Shown here in pieces: positions 40,466 to 49,345 of a stretch of 64,000 nucleotides of DNA (position 1 is its first letter; each line of letters starts with the position of its first letter). The DNA lies in assembly GCF_900155965.1 (NCBI RefSeq), contig NZ_FTMG01000020.1, positions 29,040 through 93,039 on the forward strand. Reading direction: 5' to 3'. Position numbers and translations under genes: made by a program. The stretch comes from Mucilaginibacter lappiensis (lineage in GTDB: Bacteria; Bacteroidota; Bacteroidia; Sphingobacteriales; Sphingobacteriaceae). The notes beneath the pieces were generated by a model. The model saw nothing but the letters and a program-made list of their open reading frames with translations. It was not told the origin of the DNA and searched no databases.

Positions 40466-41317
40466 TCAGGATAATTGTTTAAACAATGCTGCGCGGACTT
40501 CCTCTACTGAGATGGAATGCATGCAAAGTTTATTATAGGGGCATGGAGAATGAAACAATAGTTCCAGGCAAGGAGAACAGCGTACAGGTTTATACAAATT
40601 GATATTATTTAAATGTCCCCATATCTCAGGCCGGGCCGGACCGAATAATACCACTCCAGGTATATCAAATGCGTTGGTTGCATGAGAAAAAGAAGAATTA
40701 ACCCCCACAAAACTCTTTGCGTATTTAATTAATGCCAGTGTATCTCTGAAAGAGACTTTATCCCTTAAATCTACTGCATTACTTACCTTTTTTTCTGCGG
40801 ATACCCCCAACTGAAGAAATGTATACTCTGGCATCGATCTCACCAGCTCCTCCCAGTTCTCCACCTCCCATTCCTGGTTTTTAGATGTTTTGGAAGTAAT
40901 ATGCATGAGAATTGGATTCTTATACTGCGCCATAAATGTCCGTGCCATATTCTCTTCCTTTTCAGATAAAAAGATCTGTACCTTATTATCTTTCAACTCC
41001 ATCTGATGTAATCCTGCTATCAGGTCTTTCGCATTCCTGTCACAGAAAACGGCCGGCATCAATGCGGCATAGAAATCAGTATGAAAGGATTCCCATTTCA
41101 TATAATATTTAACAAAAGAAACAGGGTTTTTAAAGAAAGAAGTACTTGTTACTCTGTCTATATGCGGATTGTTCTTAAATATCCCCTGCTGACGTTTATT
41201 CATGCAGTATAAAACAATCTTACGGTCAGGGTCCGCTTCTTTCAGCGCTTTAATAGTAGGTGTGGTCAGTAATACGTCACCCAATCCTCCTGCTATTATA
41301 ATTCTATAAGCTTTCAT
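40466..41317 (-). CDS. Family 9 glycosyltransferase (heptosyltransferase-like)
   Basis: A 283-residue GT-B enzyme of CAZy family GT9. The N-terminal RIIIAGGLGDVLLTTPTIKAL motif and the C-terminal donor site FVGVNSSFSHATNAFDIPGVVLFGP are diagnostic. Family members transfer ADP-heptose or related sugars to LPS core. It overlaps the preceding small gene by 14 bp inside an NRPS operon, so it may glycosylate the peptide. A cell-envelope role that was simply co-located is the alternative. Confidence 0.85.
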   Translation of the reverse strand: MKAYRIIIAGGLGDVLLTTPTIKALKEADPDRKIVLYCMNKRQQGIFKNNPHIDRVTSTSFFKNPVSFVKYYMKWESFHTDFYAALMPAVFCDRNAKDLIAGLHQMELKDNKVQIFLSEKEENMARTFMAQYKNPILMHITSKTSKNQEWEVENWEELVRSMPEYTFLQLGVSAEKKVSNAVDLRDKVSFRDTLALIKYAKSFVGVNSSFSHATNAFDIPGVVLFGPARPEIWGHLNNINLYKPVRCSPCLELLFHSPCPYNKLCMHSISVEEVRAALFKQLS

Positions 41318-41534
41318 ATTTCAGCTCTTTTTTATCTACTTCATCAGATAGCAACCAGTGCAATTGTACCAGTGCAAACTCCCAAATGCTCTTTTCCTTA
41401 TGCAGAAAAAGCAACAAATGTTTATCTCTTTTCATGAAATGCTTCTCCAACTCTTTTTCCATTTTTGACTGAATGATAGCGAGATTGATATTAAACTCCT
41501 CGATCTTTGATCGTATTTCATTTTCGGTTCTCAT
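41304..41534 (-). CDS. Small coiled-coil protein, unknown
   Basis: A 76-residue charged helical protein (MRTENEIRSKIEEFNINLAI; ending WLLSDEVDKKELKYESL). I chose the ATG at 41534, two bases after the stop of the peptidase gene. A longer in-frame start at 41603 would lie inside that gene. The end overlaps the GT9 start by 14 bp. Tight packing on both sides argues it is translated. No family recognised. Confidence 0.65.
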   Translation of the reverse strand: MRTENEIRSKIEEFNINLAIIQSKMEKELEKHFMKRDKHLLLFLHKEKSIWEFALVQLHWLLSDEVDKKELKYESL

Positions 41535-41536
41535 AA

Positions 41537-43408
41537 TTAATAGAATAAATGCCAATAAAAGCAGTATACGATAGCAATAGACAAACCGAACACAACAAAC
41601 CATGCAAACAAATATTTGCTATTCTCCTTTCGGCATAACAGAACCAACATAAACAAGGTCAGTGCGGAAATAATATAAGGGAGGATAAACAGGAAAGAAT
41701 ATTGCCCCGGTAACCCCAGCGCCAGTATATACAAATTGGAAGCAGCAGTTACGTTAATGGCATAAACAAAGCCAGAAAATACAAAGAATGTTAACAGGAT
41801 AGCAATTCCGCTTAACCAATACATTAAAGACGGCCGACGCCATACAACAACCTTTATAAGTCCTACCAATAATATCAACAAACCGATAACCAATGGTGAT
41901 AATGATAACCCTGGTCGTCTGATAACATCTGCCATCTTCGCTATACCATTACTAATCTTTAGATCTGCAGCAAGCTTCACCGGATCTTTATCATAACAAT
42001 TACCATCTACTTTCTGGTTATCCAGGAATGCGCTAATCAATTCAGTGCCACATTTGGTAAAACCGGGTACATGTCCTTGATTGGCACAAACAATCACCGT
42101 ACTATTCGGTAAGATCTTCCCCAAAGTCCGCCCACTCTCAGGCGGAATAACAGGATCAAACTCTCCGGACAATATCAGCGTAGGAAAATTGGCATTGATC
42201 TTTGCCGAATCCACAATTGTTGATGAATCATGTCCCCAGCTCTCACACACAGCATAATCGCCCTCATAAAAAGGTAAACCCTCAGCAAGAAAGCCCTTAT
42301 AAGATGATGCATCTTTCTTAAATGATTCCAGTGAATTTACGGGTAGTGTCTCATGGCATAACACACAATAATAAGCGCCATAATCCAGGTTCAGATGATT
42401 CTTCAATGACCCTATCAATTGCAATACCATTCCTTCGTTCCTGTCATGAAACTGTTTGATTACCGCCGGCAGTATCTCAAAAAACTTTCGCTCATATATC
42501 CCCTGTTGCACAGCCAGCAAAAAATCCTGCGCATTCAATGTAAATTTTCCTGAAGGCTGAATCTTTTTTGAGACATTAAAAGTCCATGGTTGCTTGTTAA
42601 GGTCATCCACTGTACTGTAAAATAATTGTTCTATATCTCCATACGCATGCACGATGGATTTATCCTCCTTACATTTTTTAAACAAAATATTCAGCGACCT
42701 GATAAAATTGCTTGTATTATGGTCATACAAGCCTGCAAACGGTGTCACCGGCGAATCCATCACCAATTCTTTCACATCCTCCGGAAACTGCTTCACATAC
42801 TCAAAAGCGATCCTTGTTCCATAAGAAACACCGTATACCCCCCATTTATCATAGCCTAATGCAGCCTTTAAGGCATGCAGGTCATACGCCATACTTGTAC
42901 TATTGTATGCATTGATATCTATATGGCGCTTCAACAGATCGATCTTGCAACCATTTGCTACTGCTACTCTTGCTTTTATATCCTTCTGTCGGGTATCATC
43001 ATCTCCCAAAACCTCCATAAAAGACTTACCCAGATCAGGACATAACTGCGGTGTAGAAAAGCCTGAGCCCCGCATATCAACAAGAATAATATCATGTGAC
43101 TGATGCACAGGATTATTTAGCCACTTCTTGATAGATTTTACAGCATTCCCCCCCGGGCCTCCCGCTAAAAACACAATCCCGTCCTTTGCGTGTTTATTAG
43201 CACTTTTAAGGATAGTTACTGCAAGAACAACCTTATTACCGTTATTATTTTTCCAATTCTCAGGAACAGTGAGATGGCCCCACTCTGCATTGATGCCTTT
43301 CATATCAATACCCGAGAAATTACCGGATCGGACAAAGGTTTCCTGTGCATACAACTGTACAAACGACAACAAGAAAATAATAAACAACCTGTATTTCATA
43401 TATTTCAT
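41537..43408 (-). CDS. Membrane-tethered alpha/beta hydrolase (TAP-like peptidase)
   Basis: A 623-residue protein with signal peptide (about 1-21). The alpha/beta hydrolase domain has HGGP-like FLAGGPGGNAV, DMRGSGFS and nucleophile elbow GVSYG (Ser195). The acid is in LSGEFDPVIPP and the His in CANQGHVPGF, with a TAP-like C-terminal segment. Residues about 500-623 add four membrane helices, which the usual tripeptidyl-aminopeptidase-like proteins lack. Three bases separate it from the upstream NRPS. It may process the peptide after export, or confer self-protection. Confidence 0.8.
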   Translation of the reverse strand: MKYMKYRLFIIFLLSFVQLYAQETFVRSGNFSGIDMKGINAEWGHLTVPENWKNNNGNKVVLAVTILKSANKHAKDGIVFLAGGPGGNAVKSIKKWLNNPVHQSHDIILVDMRGSGFSTPQLCPDLGKSFMEVLGDDDTRQKDIKARVAVANGCKIDLLKRHIDINAYNSTSMAYDLHALKAALGYDKWGVYGVSYGTRIAFEYVKQFPEDVKELVMDSPVTPFAGLYDHNTSNFIRSLNILFKKCKEDKSIVHAYGDIEQLFYSTVDDLNKQPWTFNVSKKIQPSGKFTLNAQDFLLAVQQGIYERKFFEILPAVIKQFHDRNEGMVLQLIGSLKNHLNLDYGAYYCVLCHETLPVNSLESFKKDASSYKGFLAEGLPFYEGDYAVCESWGHDSSTIVDSAKINANFPTLILSGEFDPVIPPESGRTLGKILPNSTVIVCANQGHVPGFTKCGTELISAFLDNQKVDGNCYDKDPVKLAADLKISNGIAKMADVIRRPGLSLSPLVIGLLILLVGLIKVVVWRRPSLMYWLSGIAILLTFFVFSGFVYAINVTAASNLYILALGLPGQYSFLFILPYIISALTLFMLVLLCRKENSKYLFAWFVVFGLSIAIVYCFYWHLFY

Positions 43409-43411
43409 AGA

Positions 43412-46400
43412 TTAAAAATTAAAATCGATAGTAATTCCATTATGTTTCTTTCTTTTCTCTAATACTGATTCCATATCAATATCATCTATACTTAATGACG
43501 GATCACGTATTATCTCCTCTAACAGATGCTGATACTTTGATATCAGTAACAGAATACTTCTTTCCTCATACAAACCTGTATCATACTCAACTTCACAGTA
43601 TACACCATCAGTAATTTCAAGGAAAGAGAATGTAATGGGCAAACGGCTTACCCGATGCTCAACAGGATATTTTTTCAAGGGTAAAAGCCCTCCCTCCTGC
43701 TGCCAGGCTACCATTACATCAAAAGGAATCTCATTTAATAGCTGATTCAGCGGATAACTATCATATTCTAAACTTTCTGCCAGTAAGGATTTCGTTTGCA
43801 GGCACAACGTTTTAAATGAACCCTGTACCTGGCTTCGAAACGCCAGTGTATTCACAAACATCCCGAGTAAATTCTGTACATCAGGATGTTTCCGACCGGC
43901 AACCGGAATACCTATACAACAATCAGACAGTCCTGTACTCTTGTATATCAGTACCTGAACAGACGCCAGCATTAGCGTAAATAAGGAACAACCAAGGGTG
44001 TTAGCTAACTGCTTCATGCGTCCATCAGTAGAAAAATCAATCTTTGCTCCTTTAAAAGAACGTATCGCTCCATCGGCCTTAAAACTCTCCATTGATTGAT
44101 AACCCCACATCCGCTTTAACCAATACTCACGCGCTGTTTGCAGATGAGGTTGATGATGGCTCCATGCCGCATAATCCTTATACTGTATAACGGACTTCTC
44201 GCTTACCGTTAATCCTTTTACAAACAACTCCAATGACCACCCATCCATAATCAGATGATGTGTCACAAACACCAATATTTCTCGTCCTCCACTTACCTTC
44301 ACCAGGCAAACTCTCAGCAATAAATCATTTTCCAGATCAAAAACGGTGTGCACCATGTCTGCAATAAATATATCCGCCTCATGGGTACTCATTACCTCAA
44401 CCTGTTGCACACTGAATGTATAGGCTGAACGGATCACCTGTTTAGGCACTCCTTCTACTTCAATAAAATTCGTACGTAATATCTCATGTGCGTTTATTAG
44501 CGACTGTACACCGCTCTCGATGGAGCTAATATCATCAGTCACCTCAAAAGCAGCATACATGTTATAAGTAACAGACACCCGCTGTTGCTGACAAGCCAGC
44601 CATAACATTTGTTGCACAATGGCGATATCATAAGCTGTCTGTAATTTAACCTTTGGAATGGGCACAAACGCCCCCCTCACAGCATCCCTTACCCGTTTCG
44701 CCTGCTCCCGTATAACAGGATATTCAAAAATATCTTTTATACCTAATTGAATATGAAAATATTCATTAACAGACTTCGCCAGTTGCATAGCTTTAATAGA
44801 ATGACCTCCCAGGGAAAAGAAATTGGTGTCCATATCCAGTATCTCAGTTCCCAATATCTCCCGCCACAAACCAGCCAATGCCACAGATATACCATCTGCT
44901 GGCCGCTCTTTGACACGCTGTATAACCAATTGCGACAAATCACGCTGGCTCAATGCTTTCCTGTCTATCTTTTTATTTGGCGTTATGGGAAACACGTCAA
45001 GCACGACGATCACTTTAGGGATCATATAGTCCGGCAAACTGTCCCGTAATTTATCGATCACTGCCTGGGAAGAAAAATCCTGTATACTTGTTTTCACGAA
45101 CCCAATCAGGAAAGCATCCTGTTCAGTATCCTTCCTTGCTACTATTATCGCTTCATCTATCTCGGGCAGGGCAACAAACTTTTTCTCGATCTCTCCAAGC
45201 TCTATCCGGTATCCGCGTATTTTCACCTGATCATCTTTTCGTCCGGAAAAAATGATCTCTCCATCTTCATTCCACTTTCCTGTATCACCTGTTCTATAAA
45301 CCCTAACGCCGGATATATCAATAAATCGCTCCCGCGTTAATACCTCATTTCTGTAATAGCCCCTGGCAAGCCCGCTTCCTCCTATATAAATTTCACCTTC
45401 TGCCCCAACAGGCAAAGGATGTAACCAGGGATCAAGAATATAGAATAACGTATTGTTGATTGGCTTTCCTATATTTTTCGCATCGTTCGCACTCCATATT
45501 CGCTTTACTCCAGACCATATTGTAGTTTCTGTAGGCCCATACATATTCCACAACTCCAAAGAAGTGGCCAATAACCTATCAGCCAGTGCAGTGCTTAGCA
45601 TATCTCCTCCGCACAATACCTTTAAACGCCGGCTTCCCTGCCAGCCCGCATTAAACAATATCTGGTAAAATCCCGGCGTTGCCTGCATAATGTCAGGATC
45701 CAGCAATACCACCTGATCTATTAGTTTCACAGGATCAGACAGCGTCTCATTATTCGCTACATATGTCATCGCACCGCTGATCAATGGTAAAAAGAATTCC
45801 AGTATAGAAATATCAAAAGAATATGTGGTCACGGCAAAGAGCAGATCACCCGGCCGAATACCTGGTTCAGACTGCATACTCACCAGAAAATTTACCAGCG
45901 AACGGTGCGTAATCTCCACCCCCTTAGGATTTCCGGTAGAGCCTGAAGTATAAATGATATAAGCTGTAGAAGCGGGTGTAATCGTAATATCCATCTCATC
46001 TCCCGCAATCTCATCAAAAATATGTTCCACCCTTATCGCATTCACATTCTCTCCACCAAGTTTCTCATAATGCTTTTGATGGATCAGTGTAGTTGCCTTA
46101 CTATCTTCAATAATATAGGTTAGACGGGTAGCCGGAAAAGAAGGATCCAGCGGGATATAAGCCCGCCCCGATTTCAGCACTCCCAGCAATAACACTACCA
46201 GATTGGCAGAACGATCCATCAATACCGCCACGGGCCTATTTCCTTCATCCAGTACAGCACACAAGTAAGCTGCAACGCGGTCAGAAACACGCTTTAATTC
46301 TGCATAGGTATAACAACGAACAGCATCACGCACAGCATCTGCTTCAGGAAACAGTGCCACCTGTTGTTCAATAAGGTCTACAACTGTTTTTTCAGATGGA

Positions 46401-47671
46401 TAAGTTGCAATACGATGCTGGTACTCCCACTCGGGCATGCACTTTAAATCTTTCAGCAAAATACCAGGTTGGTGTACCACTTTCCTCAGTAAATACTCAA
46501 AATGCTTTACTAAACGCTCAATTGCTGCCGCACCGAAACAACTCACATTATAATCAAAATCAATCTTTACATTTTCTTCGGGATTAAACTCTCTGATATA
46601 AATTGCCAGTGGTACACGCTCAGCCCCATGTGTAAGAGGGATCACCTTAGTCACTGTATCTTTAAATGTATCTGCATAATTATGCTTTTCATATGAGAGT
46701 GTAACACTAAACAGTTTATGCATACCCAATTCCCTCACCAGTCTTCCTAAAGGAAAACGCTGATGGCGATAGTCCTGTCTTAACTGACTCTTTATTCGCC
46801 CTACAAACTGCTCAAAGCTCTCTTCAGGATCCAATTCCATGCGTAAAGGAGAAACACCCATAAACAGTCCTGCAGTTTTTTTAAAAAGGGCCTTATCCCG
46901 GTTAAGTACGGGCAACCCGATAGCGAAATCATTATTTCCGTAAAACCTGCCGAGGTAACTATACAATACGCCCAGTATAGTGTGAAAAGAAGTCCCTCCG
47001 AGTTGATTATACAATGCTCGCGGTACCAGGAGTTCCACCCGCTTACTTGCAGGCGCTTCGGCTTCAGGTATCAGCACTTCGGGCAATATAGCAAACCTGT
47101 TTAGCCAGTATTTCTTGTCTTTTCCATATATTTCTCCTTGTTCATAACTCGCATCATCCACAACATAGTCGGTATACTTAAATGGATAGGTGCTTTGTAT
47201 TTCCCCAAATTCTTTCAGCTCATTATAGTTCTTTACTAATCTTTGAAATAGCAACGAAGTTCCCCATCCATCCGTAATAATATGATGATATACAGAAAAC
47301 AGATAGTGAAAAGAATCACTCACTTTTACTAAACAAAATCTATGTAATGGCTTACCTGCAAACAAATCAAAAGGCTCTATAAATGATACCTGCATATACT
47401 CATTTGCTTTTTCGTCCGCATCAACTGTCAATGAAAAATCGACAAACTCAAGTTTCCCCTCATAATGTGGCAAAACGTTAAAGCCTCTTTCACTTATAAC
47501 ACTTCTAAATGTATCATGCTGGGAAATAAGATGCTGATATGCCATCTCCATAAGGTTAAAGCTAAGCGTCCCTTTAATTGATATCTTCGCTCCTATATTA
47601 TAAATAGGTTTATCAGAATGCAATAACTGTTCATAATAAACATCCTGCTGAGGTAAGGTAAATGGAGTCAA
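43412..47671 (-). CDS. NRPS, modules C-A(Gly)-T-C
   Basis: A 1419-residue nonribosomal peptide synthetase. C1 is at about 1-420 with HHIITDG near 129. The A domain is about 430-900 with TSGSTGNPKG near 574. By alignment to GrsA I read its ten-residue code as D-I-L-Q-L-G-M-I-W-K, very close to the canonical glycine code. T is about 920-990 with LGGHSIKA near 953. A terminal C domain is about 1000-1419 with HHLIMDG near 1137. No thioesterase or reductase follows, so the last C domain may release or cyclise the chain, or accept an amine. The gene follows the exporter by 21 bp. Confidence 0.93.
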   Translation of the reverse strand: MTPFTLPQQDVYYEQLLHSDKPIYNIGAKISIKGTLSFNLMEMAYQHLISQHDTFRSVISERGFNVLPHYEGKLEFVDFSLTVDADEKANEYMQVSFIEPFDLFAGKPLHRFCLVKVSDSFHYLFSVYHHIITDGWGTSLLFQRLVKNYNELKEFGEIQSTYPFKYTDYVVDDASYEQGEIYGKDKKYWLNRFAILPEVLIPEAEAPASKRVELLVPRALYNQLGGTSFHTILGVLYSYLGRFYGNNDFAIGLPVLNRDKALFKKTAGLFMGVSPLRMELDPEESFEQFVGRIKSQLRQDYRHQRFPLGRLVRELGMHKLFSVTLSYEKHNYADTFKDTVTKVIPLTHGAERVPLAIYIREFNPEENVKIDFDYNVSCFGAAAIERLVKHFEYLLRKVVHQPGILLKDLKCMPEWEYQHRIATYPSEKTVVDLIEQQVALFPEADAVRDAVRCYTYAELKRVSDRVAAYLCAVLDEGNRPVAVLMDRSANLVVLLLGVLKSGRAYIPLDPSFPATRLTYIIEDSKATTLIHQKHYEKLGGENVNAIRVEHIFDEIAGDEMDITITPASTAYIIYTSGSTGNPKGVEITHRSLVNFLVSMQSEPGIRPGDLLFAVTTYSFDISILEFFLPLISGAMTYVANNETLSDPVKLIDQVVLLDPDIMQATPGFYQILFNAGWQGSRRLKVLCGGDMLSTALADRLLATSLELWNMYGPTETTIWSGVKRIWSANDAKNIGKPINNTLFYILDPWLHPLPVGAEGEIYIGGSGLARGYYRNEVLTRERFIDISGVRVYRTGDTGKWNEDGEIIFSGRKDDQVKIRGYRIELGEIEKKFVALPEIDEAIIVARKDTEQDAFLIGFVKTSIQDFSSQAVIDKLRDSLPDYMIPKVIVVLDVFPITPNKKIDRKALSQRDLSQLVIQRVKERPADGISVALAGLWREILGTEILDMDTNFFSLGGHSIKAMQLAKSVNEYFHIQLGIKDIFEYPVIREQAKRVRDAVRGAFVPIPKVKLQTAYDIAIVQQMLWLACQQQRVSVTYNMYAAFEVTDDISSIESGVQSLINAHEILRTNFIEVEGVPKQVIRSAYTFSVQQVEVMSTHEADIFIADMVHTVFDLENDLLLRVCLVKVSGGREILVFVTHHLIMDGWSLELFVKGLTVSEKSVIQYKDYAAWSHHQPHLQTAREYWLKRMWGYQSMESFKADGAIRSFKGAKIDFSTDGRMKQLANTLGCSLFTLMLASVQVLIYKSTGLSDCCIGIPVAGRKHPDVQNLLGMFVNTLAFRSQVQGSFKTLCLQTKSLLAESLEYDSYPLNQLLNEIPFDVMVAWQQEGGLLPLKKYPVEHRVSRLPITFSFLEITDGVYCEVEYDTGLYEERSILLLISKYQHLLEEIIRDPSLSIDDIDMESVLEKRKKHNGITIDFNF

Positions 47672-47692
47672 TGTAATAAGGTTTAAACGATT

Positions 47693-49327
47693 TTATAACT
47701 CCCACAGAAGTTCTCCCTCTCGTGGCATTCCATTAAGATCACGCACAATCTTTCCGTAATCAAATTTCAATATCCTGTCTGCATATTTAAAGTAGGCATC
47801 ATCATGGGTAACAGCGATGATCGTTTTTCCCTGTGCCTTTAGCTGCGGTAGCAGCTTTTCATAGAAATATCGCCGGAAATAAGGATCCTGATCTGCTGCC
47901 CATTCGTCAAGCACCAAAATCGGGCTGTCTTCCAATAATGCAAAAATCATCGCCATCCGCTTACCCTGCCCCTTGGAAAACTTACGTCTGGCAGATTCTT
48001 CCCTATCGTCCAATACCACCGTATCAAGCTTCATAATTTCCAGTAATCGCCCGTATTCCTTATTCTCTTTCAAAGAGTAATTATCATAATTACGCGAGAA
48101 CAAATGATTATCTGTAAAAATAGCAGAGATCTTATCCTTATAGTACCTGCCATCATTCGTGATCTTTTTGCCATTCAAGTAGATACTTCCTCCAGAAGGC
48201 CTGTACAACCCGGTCAAACAATTAATGAATGTACTCTTACCACTCCCGTTTCCACCAATAATAAAGATTGTTTCACCTTTTTTTATGGTCAGATTAATGG
48301 GTCCCATTACAAAAGAGCTATCAAAATCGTCCGATTGATGTTGATAAGTGATCTCCTCAAATCTCAATTCTTCTACTTCTTCGTAAAACTCTTCCGGTAC
48401 CCTCTCTGCCTCCACAGGCATGTCCTTTAAATCCTCAAGAAATGCATTCACACGTTTATTAGCTACATAGCTCCGCGTATAAAAGTTTTGCATTCCTATC
48501 AGGTTTGTGATAGGCCCGATAATAAATAATAATATCACCACAAAGGAAATTACAGACTCCCTGTTAAGTAAATGCAACAAGGGTAATACGAAAAGCACAA
48601 TACCTAATAACAGGTACAATCCATACTGGCTAAACAGATTTAATACCAGGTACCTGTTAACGATCCCGATCTCCACATCTCTCACCTCCTTCCTATTCCT
48701 CCTTAAAAACTTTTCAAACAGGTTCGTACTCTTGATTGTACTTAATTTCAACTCCTTAAAGCCCTTTAAGGTATCATCAACTACCTTAAAATATAGATCA
48801 TTCAGCTTTCTTAATAACTGCACCCTTCTGAATAACCGCTTATTATAAATAACATATCCTATTGCCATGACAGATATAATTGATACAACTATCATAGCTG
48901 CTGTAAAAGAAAGTATAAAATAATATATCAGGCAAATTACCAGTGAGATAAGAGAACTGATCGTTCCGGACATAATGCTGGGCAAATAGGCGAACAGACG
49001 CACATCCTCTACAATTCCATAAATCCGTTCTGGTCCTATTGCCTCCAGTTGGCGCAGGGTGGTTTGCTGCAAAGATGTGAAGATCTTCAGCTCATTCTCG
49101 TAAATAGCATTAAATGTAAACGCAATAATTTTTCGCTGTAAGAACATATTCAGACCAAAAGACAATACCACTATCAGAAAGAACAACTGTCCGATATAGC
49201 TTGCATAAAAAGGATTCTTCCCTGCTACGATACCATTTATAATATACAAAATACCAAATGTGAATAAAGTATTGGGTATAGCAATGAGGCAGAGAAAAAC
49301 AATGTTTTTCCAGGTAATTTTAAACAT
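47693..49327 (-). CDS. Cyclic-peptide export ABC transporter (SyrD/PvdE type)
   Basis: A 544-residue half-transporter with six membrane helices (about 8-30, 45-62, 120-160, 225-300) fused to an ATPase. Walker A is GGNGSGKST (358-366) and the variant signature is FSKGQGKRMAM. The Walker B region reads LDEWAADQDPYFRRYFYEKL, which is characteristic of SyrD/PvdE/McjD-like exporters in NRPS clusters. It likely moves the peptide or its precursor to the periplasm. It sits between the TonB-dependent receptor and the C-A-T-C NRPS with gaps of about 20 bp. Confidence 0.93.
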   Translation of the reverse strand: MFKITWKNIVFLCLIAIPNTLFTFGILYIINGIVAGKNPFYASYIGQLFFLIVVLSFGLNMFLQRKIIAFTFNAIYENELKIFTSLQQTTLRQLEAIGPERIYGIVEDVRLFAYLPSIMSGTISSLISLVICLIYYFILSFTAAMIVVSIISVMAIGYVIYNKRLFRRVQLLRKLNDLYFKVVDDTLKGFKELKLSTIKSTNLFEKFLRRNRKEVRDVEIGIVNRYLVLNLFSQYGLYLLLGIVLFVLPLLHLLNRESVISFVVILLFIIGPITNLIGMQNFYTRSYVANKRVNAFLEDLKDMPVEAERVPEEFYEEVEELRFEEITYQHQSDDFDSSFVMGPINLTIKKGETIFIIGGNGSGKSTFINCLTGLYRPSGGSIYLNGKKITNDGRYYKDKISAIFTDNHLFSRNYDNYSLKENKEYGRLLEIMKLDTVVLDDREESARRKFSKGQGKRMAMIFALLEDSPILVLDEWAADQDPYFRRYFYEKLLPQLKAQGKTIIAVTHDDAYFKYADRILKFDYGKIVRDLNGMPREGELLWEL

Positions 49328-49345
49328 AATAAAATAGTATTAAAC

